Positions 23,206-30,922 of a stretch of 31,601 nt of DNA are shown piece after piece. The first letter of the stretch is position 1. Each line of letters starts with the position of its first letter. A program made the translations under genes and the position numbers. Origin of the DNA: CAZTAK01 sp964611585. Lineage in GTDB: Bacteria > Pseudomonadota > Alphaproteobacteria > SHVP01. The DNA is taken from contig CAZTAK010000033.1 of NCBI GenBank assembly GCA_964611585.1, forward strand, positions 1-31,601. The letters run 5' to 3'. The notes beneath the pieces were generated by a model, which ran no database searches, was not told the DNA's origin, and saw nothing but the letters and a program-made list of their open reading frames with translations.

Positions 23206-24411
23206 CTAAACGGCCTCTAGCGCCTGAAGCAGATCGTCCTTGATATCGGCCACGTCTTCAAGCCCCACCGAGATGCGCACGGTTCCGGGGGTTATCCCGA
23301 GCGCCAGACGGTCTTCCTCGGCCAGGCGCAGGTGGGTTGTGGTGGCGGGATGGGTGATCAAGCTCTTGGCGTCGCCCAGATTGTTGGAAATATCGACGAC
23401 CCGGAGAGCCTTGAGGAATCGAAAGGCGCCCTCCTTGCCGCCGCCAACGTCGAAGGTGACGATGCCGCCGCCGGAACGCATCTGCCGCATGGCAAGCGCA
23501 TGTTGGGGATGGCTATCGAGGCCGGGATAGAGCAGTCGCTCGACCTTGGGGTGGGCGGACAGCCCGGTGGCGACTTCGAGTGCGTTGACGCAGTGCTGCG
23601 CGACGCGCAGGTCGAGAGTCTCAAGACCCTTGAGCATCACCCAGGCGTTGAACGGGCTCATCGACGGGCCGGTATGGCGCATGAAGGGTTCCAGGATTTG
23701 CTTGCAAAAGTCGCGGTCGGCAAGCACCGCGCCGCCGAGGCAGCGCCCCTGCCCGTCGATGTGCTTAGTTGCCGAATAGACGGCCACGTCGGCGCCGAGT
23801 TCGAACGGCTTTTGCAGCACCGGCGAGGCGAAGGCGTTATCGACGATCAGTCGCGCATCGACCGAATGGACGATCTCGGCGACCGCGGTAATATCGATGA
23901 TCTCCAGCATCGGGTTCGACGGCGATTCCAGAAACGCACACACGGTTTCAGGTCGGACCGCATCGCGCCATTGGTCGAGATCGGTTCCGTCTACCAGGGT
24001 GGTTTCGACTCCCAGCCGCGGTAGGACGTTTTCGACGATATACCGGCACGAAAAGAACAAGGCGCGCGAAGACACGACATGATCGCCGGCCTTCACCAGC
24101 GCCAGCATCGAGGCGTTGACCGCGGCCATGCCGCTCGCGGTTGCCCACGCCTGCTCTGCGCCTTCGATTCCGGCGATGCGCTGCTCGAACATCTCAACCG
24201 TCGGATTGCCGTAACGCGAATAGACGAAGCCCTCGGCCTCGTTCCGGAACCGGGCTTCGGCCGTCTCGGGGCCGTCATAGACGTATCCGGAATTGAGAAA
24301 TATCGCTTCCGAGGTTTCGCCAAACTCGGATCGCTGTGTGCCGCCGCGCACCGCCAGTGTGCGTGCCCGCCACGAACCCGAATTGCCTGCGTCTGCTGCG
24401 ATATCTGCCAT
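23206..24411 (-). CDS. metZ: O-succinylhomoserine sulfhydrylase
   Basis: MetZ is a PLP enzyme that adds sulfide to O-succinylhomoserine, giving homocysteine directly. The 401-aa protein is of the Cys/Met metabolism family. RYGNPTVEMFEQR, ATASGMAAVNASMLALVKAGDHVV, ESPSNPMLEIIDI, and the PLP lysine K216 in YSATKHIDGQGR are all clear. The GQGRCLGG context favours MetZ over cystathionine gamma-synthase or MetY, though MetY cannot be fully excluded by eye. A GAGGGG Shine-Dalgarno lies about nine bases before the ATG. Upstream lie a promoter, a SAM-II riboswitch and an intrinsic terminator, so expression should fall when SAM is abundant. It would use the sulfide made by CysI, encoded 4 kb away. Confidence 0.94.
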   Translation of the reverse strand: MADIAADAGNSGSWRARTLAVRGGTQRSEFGETSEAIFLNSGYVYDGPETAEARFRNEAEGFVYSRYGNPTVEMFEQRIAGIEGAEQAWATASGMAAVNASMLALVKAGDHVVSSRALFFSCRYIVENVLPRLGVETTLVDGTDLDQWRDAVRPETVCAFLESPSNPMLEIIDITAVAEIVHSVDARLIVDNAFASPVLQKPFELGADVAVYSATKHIDGQGRCLGGAVLADRDFCKQILEPFMRHTGPSMSPFNAWVMLKGLETLDLRVAQHCVNALEVATGLSAHPKVERLLYPGLDSHPQHALAMRQMRSGGGIVTFDVGGGKEGAFRFLKALRVVDISNNLGDAKSLITHPATTTHLRLAEEDRLALGITPGTVRISVGLEDVADIKDDLLQALEAV

Positions 24412-24430
24412 GATATGCCGCCCCTCAATT

Positions 24431-24459
24431 GAAAAGCCCCGGCGCCAAGGGCCGGGGCT
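24431..24459 (-). terminator. Intrinsic terminator between SAM-II riboswitch and metZ
   Basis: Read on the minus strand, AGCCCCGGC and GCCGGGGCT form a perfect 9-bp stem with a seven-base loop, followed by a short T run. It lies downstream of the SAM-II aptamer and upstream of the metZ ribosome-binding site, so it is a plausible output element. Confidence 0.75.
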
Positions 24460-24473
24460 CGAATGGGCTCCGA

Positions 24474-24530
24474 CCTTTTAGCGTCATATTTAACGTGGTC
24501 GCAAGCCAGCCGGCCCAAATCACCACGCGA
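24474..24530 (-). promoter_or_regulatory. SAM-II riboswitch
   Basis: The aptamer has the known SAM-II layout. A 5' stem strand CGTGGTGATTTG is followed by the loop segment CCGGCTGGCTTGC, then the 3' strand CCACGTTAAA (CGTGG pairs with CCACG), and finally GACGCTAAAAGG, which forms the pseudoknot. These conserved stretches match alphaproteobacterial metA/metZ leaders. It binds S-adenosylmethionine and should reduce metZ expression when SAM is high, here probably through the adjacent terminator as well as sequestration. Confidence 0.93.
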
Positions 24531-24538
24531 AGATTCGA

Positions 24539-24567
24539 CTCTTAGCCGCTCGTGCCTAACAGGTCAA
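24539..24567 (-). promoter_or_regulatory. Promoter of the metZ leader
   Basis: On the minus strand TTGACC (24567-24562), a 17-base spacer and TAAGAG (24544-24539). The predicted start, about seven bases on, lies just before the SAM-II aptamer, exactly where a riboswitch leader should begin. Confidence 0.7.
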
Positions 24568-24572
24568 GGTGC

Positions 24573-24589
24573 GGGGCCAAAGGGGCCCC
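24573..24589 (-). terminator. Possible terminator hairpin after the metallophosphoesterase gene
   Basis: GGGGCC and GGCCCC form a 6-bp GC hairpin with a five-base loop, 9 bases beyond the stop codon of the minus-strand gene. No clear T tract follows, so it is tentative. Confidence 0.35.
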
Positions 24590-24598
24590 CCGGAGAAT

Positions 24599-25468
24599 CT
24601 ATTGGGCAGCGGCGGCTGCGCGCGGGCGCCACATCACGGCGGCCGGCGACAGCGCGCGGTCGGTTTGCAAGGTTTCCGATTCGGGCAAGACTTCGCAATT
24701 GTCCCAGAACCCGCTCGACAGCGCCTGGGCGTATTCCTCAGGCAGGGTGGCGGCGTGCATTTTCGATTGCGCGGTGCGGAAATCGTAGTCGAGCGCATAG
24801 GGCTCGATTCTGATGCCGGGCGCGTCCTCGAACGGGCGCAGGATCGAATACCAGACCCGTGGCGTTCCGTCGTTGGCGGGTATACCGATGGCGCCCACGT
24901 TGTGCCAAAGGCGGCCCTCGATGATCTGGCTGAACAGCAAGCCGCTGTGGCCGGCGACGATCCCGTCGGCGCCGGCCTCCTCGATGTGAGGGGCTTTCAC
25001 CGCCGATGGGGTCGAGGCGAAGACATGCTCGGCGATCGCGCGCGGCGATCCGTGTATCGCCACGAGCCGCGTACCGCCCAGCGTGAACTCTATGCGCCGT
25101 GGCAGGTGCCCCATCCAGGCCTTGGTTTCCGGCGAGATCGCGTTGCGGCAATACTCGCACCAGTGCGCCGACAGGCGATCGCAGGTGCCGCCTGCAGGGA
25201 AGGTACAACCGCAATCGAGCGAATCGGCGCCCAAAGCTTCCTCACAGTTGCCCATTACCACATGCACGCCGGCCGCGCGCAGGAGCATCGCGACGCCTCT
25301 TGGATCGGCGCAATAGGCGGCAGTGTCGCCGGTGCAAATCAGATGGCCGGGCGGAATCGCGTGGTGCGCTGCCGCTGCCAGGACCTGTGCCGTTGCCTCG
25401 AGATTTCCGTGAGCGCCGCCGAAGACCAGGACCGGCCCGTCGAGTTCGCCCAGGTCCTGAACGCTCAT
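24599..25468 (-). CDS. Metallophosphoesterase-fold protein with altered metal site and Cys cluster
   Basis: The 289-aa protein has the calcineurin-like phosphoesterase layout, but key ligands are replaced. The DxH motif reads G18-A-H20 (GGAHGN, normally SDxHGN). GD (residues 47-48, CTGDTAAYC) is kept. GNHE reads GNCE with C75. VHG is kept (AIHGSP, H139). GHTH reads GHSG, losing the last His. An insertion after GNCE holds C86, C88, C96, C104 and C107 (DCGC, TCD, WCEYC), which could bind zinc or an Fe-S cluster. Classical two-metal hydrolysis is therefore doubtful. The ATG at 25468 leaves 7 bases after the radical SAM stop; a GTG at 25507 would overlap that gene. The pair looks cotranscribed. 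Confidence 0.72.
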   Translation of the reverse strand: MSVQDLGELDGPVLVFGGAHGNLEATAQVLAAAAHHAIPPGHLICTGDTAAYCADPRGVAMLLRAAGVHVVMGNCEEALGADSLDCGCTFPAGGTCDRLSAHWCEYCRNAISPETKAWMGHLPRRIEFTLGGTRLVAIHGSPRAIAEHVFASTPSAVKAPHIEEAGADGIVAGHSGLLFSQIIEGRLWHNVGAIGIPANDGTPRVWYSILRPFEDAPGIRIEPYALDYDFRTAQSKMHAATLPEEYAQALSSGFWDNCEVLPESETLQTDRALSPAAVMWRPRAAAAAQ

Positions 25469-25475
25469 GGCGCCA

Positions 25476-26423
25476 TCAGGCGCTGCACGATCCCCCGCCG
25501 AGCACACAAAAGCGCGCGCAATGGGGGTGGTTCAGCGCTACCGGAGCCCGCGCCGCGGCAAGCGTTTCACCCATTTCGAACTGGGGATCGTAGGGAAGCA
25601 AAGTGCATGGCAGCACCACCGGCCGCTCCGCCTCCTTGCGCTTGACGACCATGCGCGAGGTCGCACACATCATCGCCTGCGGGTCGACGCTCAGAATCCC
25701 CCAGCACGCGGTGGTGATTTCGGGCACGTCGAGGGCTTCGTCCATTTCCGGAAACAGAACCAGCGCCGCCGGATCGGATTGATCGACATCGAGGCCCAGG
25801 CGGACAAACAATCTTCCGTATTCGCGGCGCAACGTGGACTCGTCCTCACCCCAACGATTGCGCCCGGCAATAACGAGGCAAATCCCCTGTTCCATCAGCC
25901 AGCGCAAGCCAGGTAGCGTGCGCGCCCAGGCATGTTCGCCGCGCTCTTCGTCGTGGTGGGCCTCGGTGTAATGGTCGAGTGACACGCGCACCGTAAGGCG
26001 GTTGGGATAACGGCGATGGAGGTCCGCGAGCGGGGCGGTCAGCTTCATCATCGGCCGCATCGCATTGGATAGCACCAGCGCCTCGAACCCGCGTTCCAAT
26101 GCCATCCCGATGAGTTCGATGATGTCGGGATTCATGAACGGTTCGCCGCCGGTGAATCCGATTTCCCACGTCGGCAGGCGCCGCGTCGCAATCTCGTTGA
26201 GATAAAGCGCCACGTCGTCTGGCGTCAGATAGCTCAGGCGGTCGTTCTTGGGACTCGATTCGATATAGCAGTGCGTGCACGTCAGGTCGCACAGCGAGCC
26301 GGTATTGAACCACAGCGTCGTCAGGGCACCGAGTTCGACAGTGGCGCGCGCGATACCGTCAGCGGTGGTCGCGGGATCGCGGAACTTACGGCGATCGAGC
26401 AGCGGGGTGAGGGCGATATTCAT
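25476..26423 (-). CDS. Radical SAM enzyme with extra C-terminal cysteines
   Basis: This 315-aa radical SAM enzyme has the canonical C45-x3-C49-x2-C52 motif (LCDLTCTHCY), which holds the 4Fe-4S cluster that splits SAM. The GGEP-type segment follows (GFTGGEPFMNPDI), then RVSLDHYTEAHHDEERG typical of the barrel. The C-terminal part holds six further cysteines (C240, C253, C273, C302, C306, C313), including HCARFC and GGGSC near the end, reminiscent of SPASM or twitch domains that bind extra clusters in peptide- or sulfatase-modifying enzymes. The substrate is unknown. The downstream neighbour is the altered metallophosphoesterase. No peptide precursor gene is evident nearby. Confidence 0.85.
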   Translation of the reverse strand: MNIALTPLLDRRKFRDPATTADGIARATVELGALTTLWFNTGSLCDLTCTHCYIESSPKNDRLSYLTPDDVALYLNEIATRRLPTWEIGFTGGEPFMNPDIIELIGMALERGFEALVLSNAMRPMMKLTAPLADLHRRYPNRLTVRVSLDHYTEAHHDEERGEHAWARTLPGLRWLMEQGICLVIAGRNRWGEDESTLRREYGRLFVRLGLDVDQSDPAALVLFPEMDEALDVPEITTACWGILSVDPQAMMCATSRMVVKRKEAERPVVLPCTLLPYDPQFEMGETLAAARAPVALNHPHCARFCVLGGGSCSA

Positions 26424-26482
26424 GGGTGCGGAGGCATCGGTTTCGGCCCGCGGACCATCCTTGGCGGCGGTCGCCCTGTCAA

Positions 26483-26627
26483 TGGCGGCGGGCGCGCTTC
26501 ACTCAGGTTTGAAACAGCGCGAGCCCAGGCAATTCTGGACGGGCTGCGTTCGTTCGGCGATTTCGATTGGAGCCGAGATCTGCGGCGGGAGGCGCATTTC
26601 ACTCAGGTTTGAGAGGGCGCAAGCCCG
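26483..26627. repeat. Pair of direct repeats exactly 100 bp apart
   Basis: TTCACTCAGGTTTGA occurs at 26498-26512 and 26598-26612. Each copy is embedded in a similar context (GCGGCGGG before it, GCGC-AGCCC after it), so about 45 bases are shared. They lie in the 290-bp gene-free gap (26424-26713) between the radical SAM gene (-) and tRNA-Gly (+). Confidence 0.75.
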
Positions 26628-26713
26628 AACGAGCGTGGACGATCCCGGACAGGATCAAGACGTGCCGTACCTATGTTTGTGCCCCGAGCAAATTGTGATA
26701 AGTGAAATCCGGC

Positions 26714-26787
26714 GCGGGTGTAGCTCAATGGCAGAGCAGAAGCTTCCCAAGCTTACGACGGGGGTTCGATTCCCCTCGCCCGCTCCA
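26714..26787 (+). tRNA. tRNA-Gly (anticodon CCC), CCA encoded
   Basis: A complete tRNA: acceptor GCGGGTG with CGCCCGC, a D arm with GCTC/GAGC, an anticodon arm with the loop TTCCCAA (anticodon CCC) and a T arm with GTTCGATTC. CCA is encoded. The outermost pair of the anticodon stem appears to be a G-A mismatch. It reads GGG codons. Confidence 0.96.
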
Positions 26788-26934
26788 CCTTCCCGGACAG
26801 CATCGATCAAGACCACCCCGCGTGCCCCTGGCGGCGATTGCGCCTGCACCGGTCCCGGGAAGGGCGGCCCCACGCCCGCCGCGTGCCCGACACGGCCGAA
26901 TATAAAACCTTTAATTTTCAATGGGCTCATGATT

Positions 26935-26992
26935 TACATATCTAGAAATGTATATTAATAATATTGACATTTATTAATGGTTAATATATAAC
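26935..26992 (+). promoter_or_regulatory. Strong promoter and palindromic operator region of the cysG operon
   Basis: TTGACA (26964-26969), a 17-base spacer and TATAAC (26987-26992) is close to the sigma-70 consensus. It lies in an AT-rich island (about 26900-27010) that contrasts with the GC-rich surroundings. A perfect inverted repeat ATTAATAA / TTATTAAT (26954-26961, 26971-26978) covers the -35 box, and TACAT / ATGTA (26935-26952) lies just upstream. Both look like regulator sites. The predicted leader (about 55 bases) contains GGCCCC-GACGC-GGGGCC. No gene is seen in the rest of 26788-27053. Confidence 0.75.
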
Positions 26993-27053
26993 TTCACACC
27001 CTCATATTGTTTTATGGCCCCGACGCGGGGCCGAACAAGGCCGCTCAGGCGAC

Positions 27054-28454
27054 ATGGGTCACTTTCCGCTTTTTGTCGATCTTTCGGTTCGCACGGCCGT
27101 CGTCGCCGGCGGCAGTGACGCGCTGGCGGGCCGGGTACGCCTGCTTCTGTCGGCGGGCGCGAGGGTGAACGTATTCGCATCTGAACTGTGCGCAGAGCTT
27201 GCGGCGCTGGCGGCGGCGAGATCGGTTCGCCATGTTGACCGCGGCGCGACAGCTGAAGATTTCGAGGGCGCGGCGATAGCCTTCGTTGCCACGGGCGACG
27301 AAGCCGAAGACACGAGAATTGCGGGGATCGCGCGCCGCGCACACGTTCCGGTCAACGTCGCCGACCGTCCGGCGTTATGCACCTTCATCATGCCGGCAGT
27401 TACCGAACGTGGCCCGGTCACGGTCGCGGTTTCGACGGGCGGCGCTTCACCCGCATTGGCGCGCAACCTGCGCGCCCGAATCGATTCGGTGTTGCCGCAA
27501 CGGACCGGCGCGCTCGCCGATTTCGCTGCGCGGTTCCGCGCCACTGTACGCGCAATGATTCCTAAGCGCGCCGAACGCCGCCTGTTCTGGGACGAGGTCC
27601 TCGCGGGACCGGTTGCGGAAGCGGTTCTGTGCGGCGACGAAGTGGCCGCTTCGACACAGATGCTGAAACGCCTAAACGCACTCGGGCGGCCGCAATTCAG
27701 CACCGGCACGGTCTATCTAGTCGGCGCCGGACCCGGTGACGCCTATCTGCTGACGGTGAAGGTGCTCGATGTTCTTTCCCGGACCGACGTAATCGTCCAT
27801 GATCGACTGGTCGGCGCCAACGTCCTCGACCGTGCCCGCCGCGCCGCGATTCGAATCTACGCCGGCAAATCCGCCGGCCACCACACGATGACGCAAGAGG
27901 AAATCAACGCGCTTCTTTTGCAACACGCCCGCGCCGAGCGCACCGTCGTCCGGCTCAAGGGGGGCGATCCATTCTTGTTCGCCTGCGGCGGCGAGGAGAC
28001 AGATTCGCTGCAACGTTACGGCATCGCCGTCGAAGTCGTGCCGGGGGTGTCGTCCGCGTTCCCATGCGCCGCGCGGGTTGGAATTCTGCTGACTCATCGC
28101 GATCTCGCCTCGGGCGTGCACTTCGTGTCCGCACACCCGAAGCCGGGTGGTGAGGGCCCCGACTGGACAGCGCTTGCCCAAGGCGCCGACACCTGCGTCG
28201 TGTTCATGGGGGTGGCCGAAGCGGAGCGGGTTGCGTCCAACCTGATCGCCCACGGGCTTACGCCCGAAACGCCCGCCGCCGTGATCGAATGCGGCACCCT
28301 ACCGGACGAACGTATCCTGACCGGACCACTGGTGAACCTTGCTGGAATGATTGCGCGCACGGGTGTAAAGGCGCCGACAAACCTGATCCTCGGCGAAACG
28401 GTGCGCCTCTCGCCCACCCGGGCCAAACTGGCACTTCGTGCCGCCACCGCCTGA
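27054..28454 (+). CDS. cysG: Siroheme synthase (trifunctional CysG)
   Basis: CysG makes siroheme from uroporphyrinogen III: two methylations, then NAD-dependent dehydrogenation and iron insertion. The N-terminal part (about residues 1-200) is the dehydrogenase/ferrochelatase, with NVADRPALCTFIMPA and VAVSTGGASPALAR. The C-terminal part (from about 220) is the methyltransferase, with VYLVGAGPGDAYLLTVK, VRLKGGDPFLF, EVVPGVSSAFPCAA and GILLTHRD. The glycine-rich NAD segment is unusual (VVAGGSDALAGRVRLLL against the usual GGGxVAxRK), and FGRGGEE reads FACGGEE. Length 466 aa, as expected for the fused form. It is first in the sulfite reduction operon, which needs siroheme. Confidence 0.94.
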   Translation: MGHFPLFVDLSVRTAVVAGGSDALAGRVRLLLSAGARVNVFASELCAELAALAAARSVRHVDRGATAEDFEGAAIAFVATGDEAEDTRIAGIARRAHVPVNVADRPALCTFIMPAVTERGPVTVAVSTGGASPALARNLRARIDSVLPQRTGALADFAARFRATVRAMIPKRAERRLFWDEVLAGPVAEAVLCGDEVAASTQMLKRLNALGRPQFSTGTVYLVGAGPGDAYLLTVKVLDVLSRTDVIVHDRLVGANVLDRARRAAIRIYAGKSAGHHTMTQEEINALLLQHARAERTVVRLKGGDPFLFACGGEETDSLQRYGIAVEVVPGVSSAFPCAARVGILLTHRDLASGVHFVSAHPKPGGEGPDWTALAQGADTCVVFMGVAEAERVASNLIAHGLTPETPAAVIECGTLPDERILTGPLVNLAGMIARTGVKAPTNLILGETVRLSPTRAKLALRAATA

Positions 28455-28464
28455 GGGCCATGCC

Positions 28465-28767
28465 ATGCGCCAGGTCGTTACCGCCAACCGCCTGAGGGAC
28501 GGCCTCACCATCTTCTTGACGGCCGAAATGAACTGGTCCCAAGACCTCGGAGAGGCCGCCGTTGCCGATGACGATATCGCCGCATCGACGCTGTTGCGCA
28601 CGGCCGAAAATGCCGTCTCCGAAGGCATCGTGGTCGATCCCTACGCGTTCGAGCTGGAGGATCGCGAAGGGCACCCGCGCGCCCGCGACCGGCGTGAACG
28701 CATTCGCGCCACCGGTCCCACTGTGCAGCAGGGTTTTAACACGCGACCCCACGGATCGGACGCCTGA
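28465..28767 (+). CDS. DUF2849 protein
   Basis: This small 100-aa protein carries the DUF2849 features: QVVTANRLRDGLTIFLT near the start, WSQDL, and DDIAASTLLRTAE followed by VVDPYAFELE. Family members are almost always encoded between cysG and cysI in alphaproteobacteria, as here. The function is unknown; a role in assembly or electron supply to sulfite reductase is inference. It starts 10 bases after cysG and its stop overlaps the cysI start (TGATG). Confidence 0.88.
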   Translation: MRQVVTANRLRDGLTIFLTAEMNWSQDLGEAAVADDDIAASTLLRTAENAVSEGIVVDPYAFELEDREGHPRARDRRERIRATGPTVQQGFNTRPHGSDA

Positions 28768-30425
28768 TGTACCAATACGATCAATTCGATACAACGCTGG
28801 TCCAAGAGCGCGTCGAACAGTTCCGCGGCCAGGTTGCGCGAAGGCTTGCGGGCGATCTCACCGAAGATCAGTTCCGCCCGTTGCGCCTGATGAACGGGCT
28901 CTATCTTCAGCTTCACGCCTACATGCTTCGGGTGGCGGTTCCCTACGGCTTTGTGTCGTCTGTGCAGATGCGGATGCTGGCCCATATTGCGCGTCGCTAC
29001 GACAAAGGCTTCGGCCATTTCACGACGCGCCAGAATATCCAGTTCAACTGGCCGCGACTGGAGGATACGCCTGATATCCTGGCCGAACTCGCCACCGTCG
29101 ATATGCATGCAATTCAGACCAGCGGCAACTGCATCCGCAACATCACCTCGGACGAATTCGCCGGCGTGGCGCCAGATGAGACTGAAGACCCCCGCATCGC
29201 CTGCGAGATCCTCCGCCAGTGGTCGACGCTGCACCCGGAATTTTCGTTTCTGCCGCGCAAGTTCAAGTTCGCGGTGTCGGGAGCAACCCACGACCGCGCC
29301 GCGCTCAAAGTTCACGACATCGGGCTTCGGCTGTGGCGCAACGCTGACGGTGAGCCCGGCTACGAAGTCATGGTCGGCGGCGGCCAGGGCCGCACACCGA
29401 TGATCGCCCAGACGATCCGACCGTTCCTGCCGGAACAGCACCTCTTGTCGTATGTGGAAGCGATTTTGCGGGTCTACAATCGCTTCGGCCGACGCGACAA
29501 CAAGTACAAGGCGCGGATCAAGATTTTGGTTCACGAACTGGGCGCAGCCGCTTTCGGCGGCATGGTCGAAGAGGAATGGCGGCGTCTCAAGGTGGGCCCG
29601 CTCGCTCTGCCGTCCGCAGAGATCGCGCGCATCCGCCGTTTTTTCCGTCCGCCACCCTACGAAGAGCTCGCCGACCCGGTGACCTGGTTCGAGTCCCGGC
29701 GGCGGGAAGATCCGGCCTTCGCCGGTTGGGTCAACACCAGCGTCACGGCGCACAAATGGCCAGGCTATGCGGCGGTAGTGATATCGCTCAAACCCACCGG
29801 CGGCGTGCCGGGCGATGCCAGCGCCGAGCAAATGGACGCAGTTGCCGATCTCGCCGACCGCTATTCCTTTGGCGAAATCCGCGTCACCCACGCGCAGAAC
29901 CTGGTGTTGGCCCACGTCAAGAAGGCCGACTTGCACGCCTTGTGGCAGGCGTTGACCGAACACGGCCTCGCCAGCGCCAATCAGGGTCTCATCACCGATA
30001 TGATCGTTTGCCCCGGGCTCGACTATTGCGGGCTTGCCACCGCACGCTCGATTCCGATTGCCCAGCGGATCGGCGATCGCTTCGCCGATCTCTGCCGCCA
30101 ACACGAGATCGGCAATCTCTACGTCAACATTTCGGGCTGCATCAACGCCTGCGGCCACCACCACGTCGGCCACATCGGTATTCTCGGCCTCGAAAAGAAG
30201 GGCGAGGAAAGCTATCAGATCACGCTTGGCGGACGCGCCGATGAACGCGCGGCCATCGGCCAGCGGGCAGGGCCCGCGTTTTCCTTCGACACAGTGGTCG
30301 ATGCGGTCGAAACCATCGTCGAGACTTATTTGGGATTGCGCCAGGACGGCGAACGTTTCATCGATACGTTCGCGCGCACCGGCCCCGATCCGTTCAAGGA
30401 GGCGCTCTATGCCAATCCTGCGTAG
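28767..30425 (+). CDS. cysI: Assimilatory sulfite reductase hemoprotein (nitrite/sulfite reductase family)
   Basis: This enzyme reduces sulfite to sulfide with six electrons through a coupled siroheme and 4Fe-4S cluster. The 552-aa protein has the duplicated ferredoxin-like half-domains of the family, with FGHFTTRQNIQFNWP in the first half. The cluster cysteines are in VCPGLDYCGLA and in NISGCINACGHHHVGHIG, the classic C-x5-C / C-x3-C arrangement. Arginines for sulfite binding (RR in the first half, HARR-like positions) are in the expected places. The last part ends LRQDGERFIDTFAR. The start overlaps the preceding gene by one base. A ferredoxin-type electron donor is likely, because no flavoprotein subunit is present. 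Confidence 0.93.
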   Translation: MYQYDQFDTTLVQERVEQFRGQVARRLAGDLTEDQFRPLRLMNGLYLQLHAYMLRVAVPYGFVSSVQMRMLAHIARRYDKGFGHFTTRQNIQFNWPRLEDTPDILAELATVDMHAIQTSGNCIRNITSDEFAGVAPDETEDPRIACEILRQWSTLHPEFSFLPRKFKFAVSGATHDRAALKVHDIGLRLWRNADGEPGYEVMVGGGQGRTPMIAQTIRPFLPEQHLLSYVEAILRVYNRFGRRDNKYKARIKILVHELGAAAFGGMVEEEWRRLKVGPLALPSAEIARIRRFFRPPPYEELADPVTWFESRRREDPAFAGWVNTSVTAHKWPGYAAVVISLKPTGGVPGDASAEQMDAVADLADRYSFGEIRVTHAQNLVLAHVKKADLHALWQALTEHGLASANQGLITDMIVCPGLDYCGLATARSIPIAQRIGDRFADLCRQHEIGNLYVNISGCINACGHHHVGHIGILGLEKKGEESYQITLGGRADERAAIGQRAGPAFSFDTVVDAVETIVETYLGLRQDGERFIDTFARTGPDPFKEALYANPA

Positions 30426-30909
30426 CGGCGAGATCGTCGATAACCCCTGGGTCCTGCTGAAGCGGGATACCGAACCGGCAGCGGGAACAGCTCTGGTCGT
30501 CCCCTCCGACATCTGGCGCGCCGACCGCGATCGATACCTGAAATGGCACGGGCCGCTCGGCATCCGCCTCGACCCCGCCGACGACGTGGCGGCCATCGCA
30601 CACGACCTTGGACGGTTCGAACTGATCGAGATCGATCTTCCTTCGTACAAGGACGGGCGCGGATATTCGACGGCGCGAATCCTGCGCGAGCATCTCGGCT
30701 ATACAGGCGAACTGCGTGCGGTCGGAGACATCTTGCGCGACCAGTTCCTGTTCCTTGACCGCTGCGGCTTCGACACGCTGGAAATGGACGAGGATCAGGT
30801 CTCCGGATGGCGTTCGGCGCTGTCGGAAATCAGCATTTCCTATCAGCCCGCCACCGACGCGCGCACACCGGTGCTCGAGCGGCGCCACCACCGCGAAGCC
30901 GCCGAATAG
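30409..30909 (+). CDS. DUF934 protein (sulfite reduction associated)
   Basis: This 166-aa protein contains the DUF934 pattern: ALVVPSDIWRADRDRYLKW, then RFELIEIDLPSYKDGRGYSTARILRE and ELRAVGDILRDQFLFLDRCGFD. Members always accompany assimilatory sulfite reductase genes. It overlaps the end of cysI by 17 bases and has a perfect GGAGG ribosome-binding site (30398-30402) inside cysI. The exact function is not established. In many relatives a cysH gene stands close by, but none is seen here. Confidence 0.9.
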   Translation: MPILRSGEIVDNPWVLLKRDTEPAAGTALVVPSDIWRADRDRYLKWHGPLGIRLDPADDVAAIAHDLGRFELIEIDLPSYKDGRGYSTARILREHLGYTGELRAVGDILRDQFLFLDRCGFDTLEMDEDQVSGWRSALSEISISYQPATDARTPVLERRHHREAAE

Positions 30910-30922
30910 ATTTTACGATTCG

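Noticed and set aside
26655..26930. Minus-strand frame containing GNRTPVVSLGSFCSAIELHPR
   Set aside because: It is the antisense of tRNA-Gly, another recurrent false annotation.
28641..30650. 669-codon open frame on the minus strand
   Set aside because: It runs antisense through cysI, DUF2849 and DUF934, which are clearly real. Long antisense frames are expected at this GC content, and the translation resembles no protein family.
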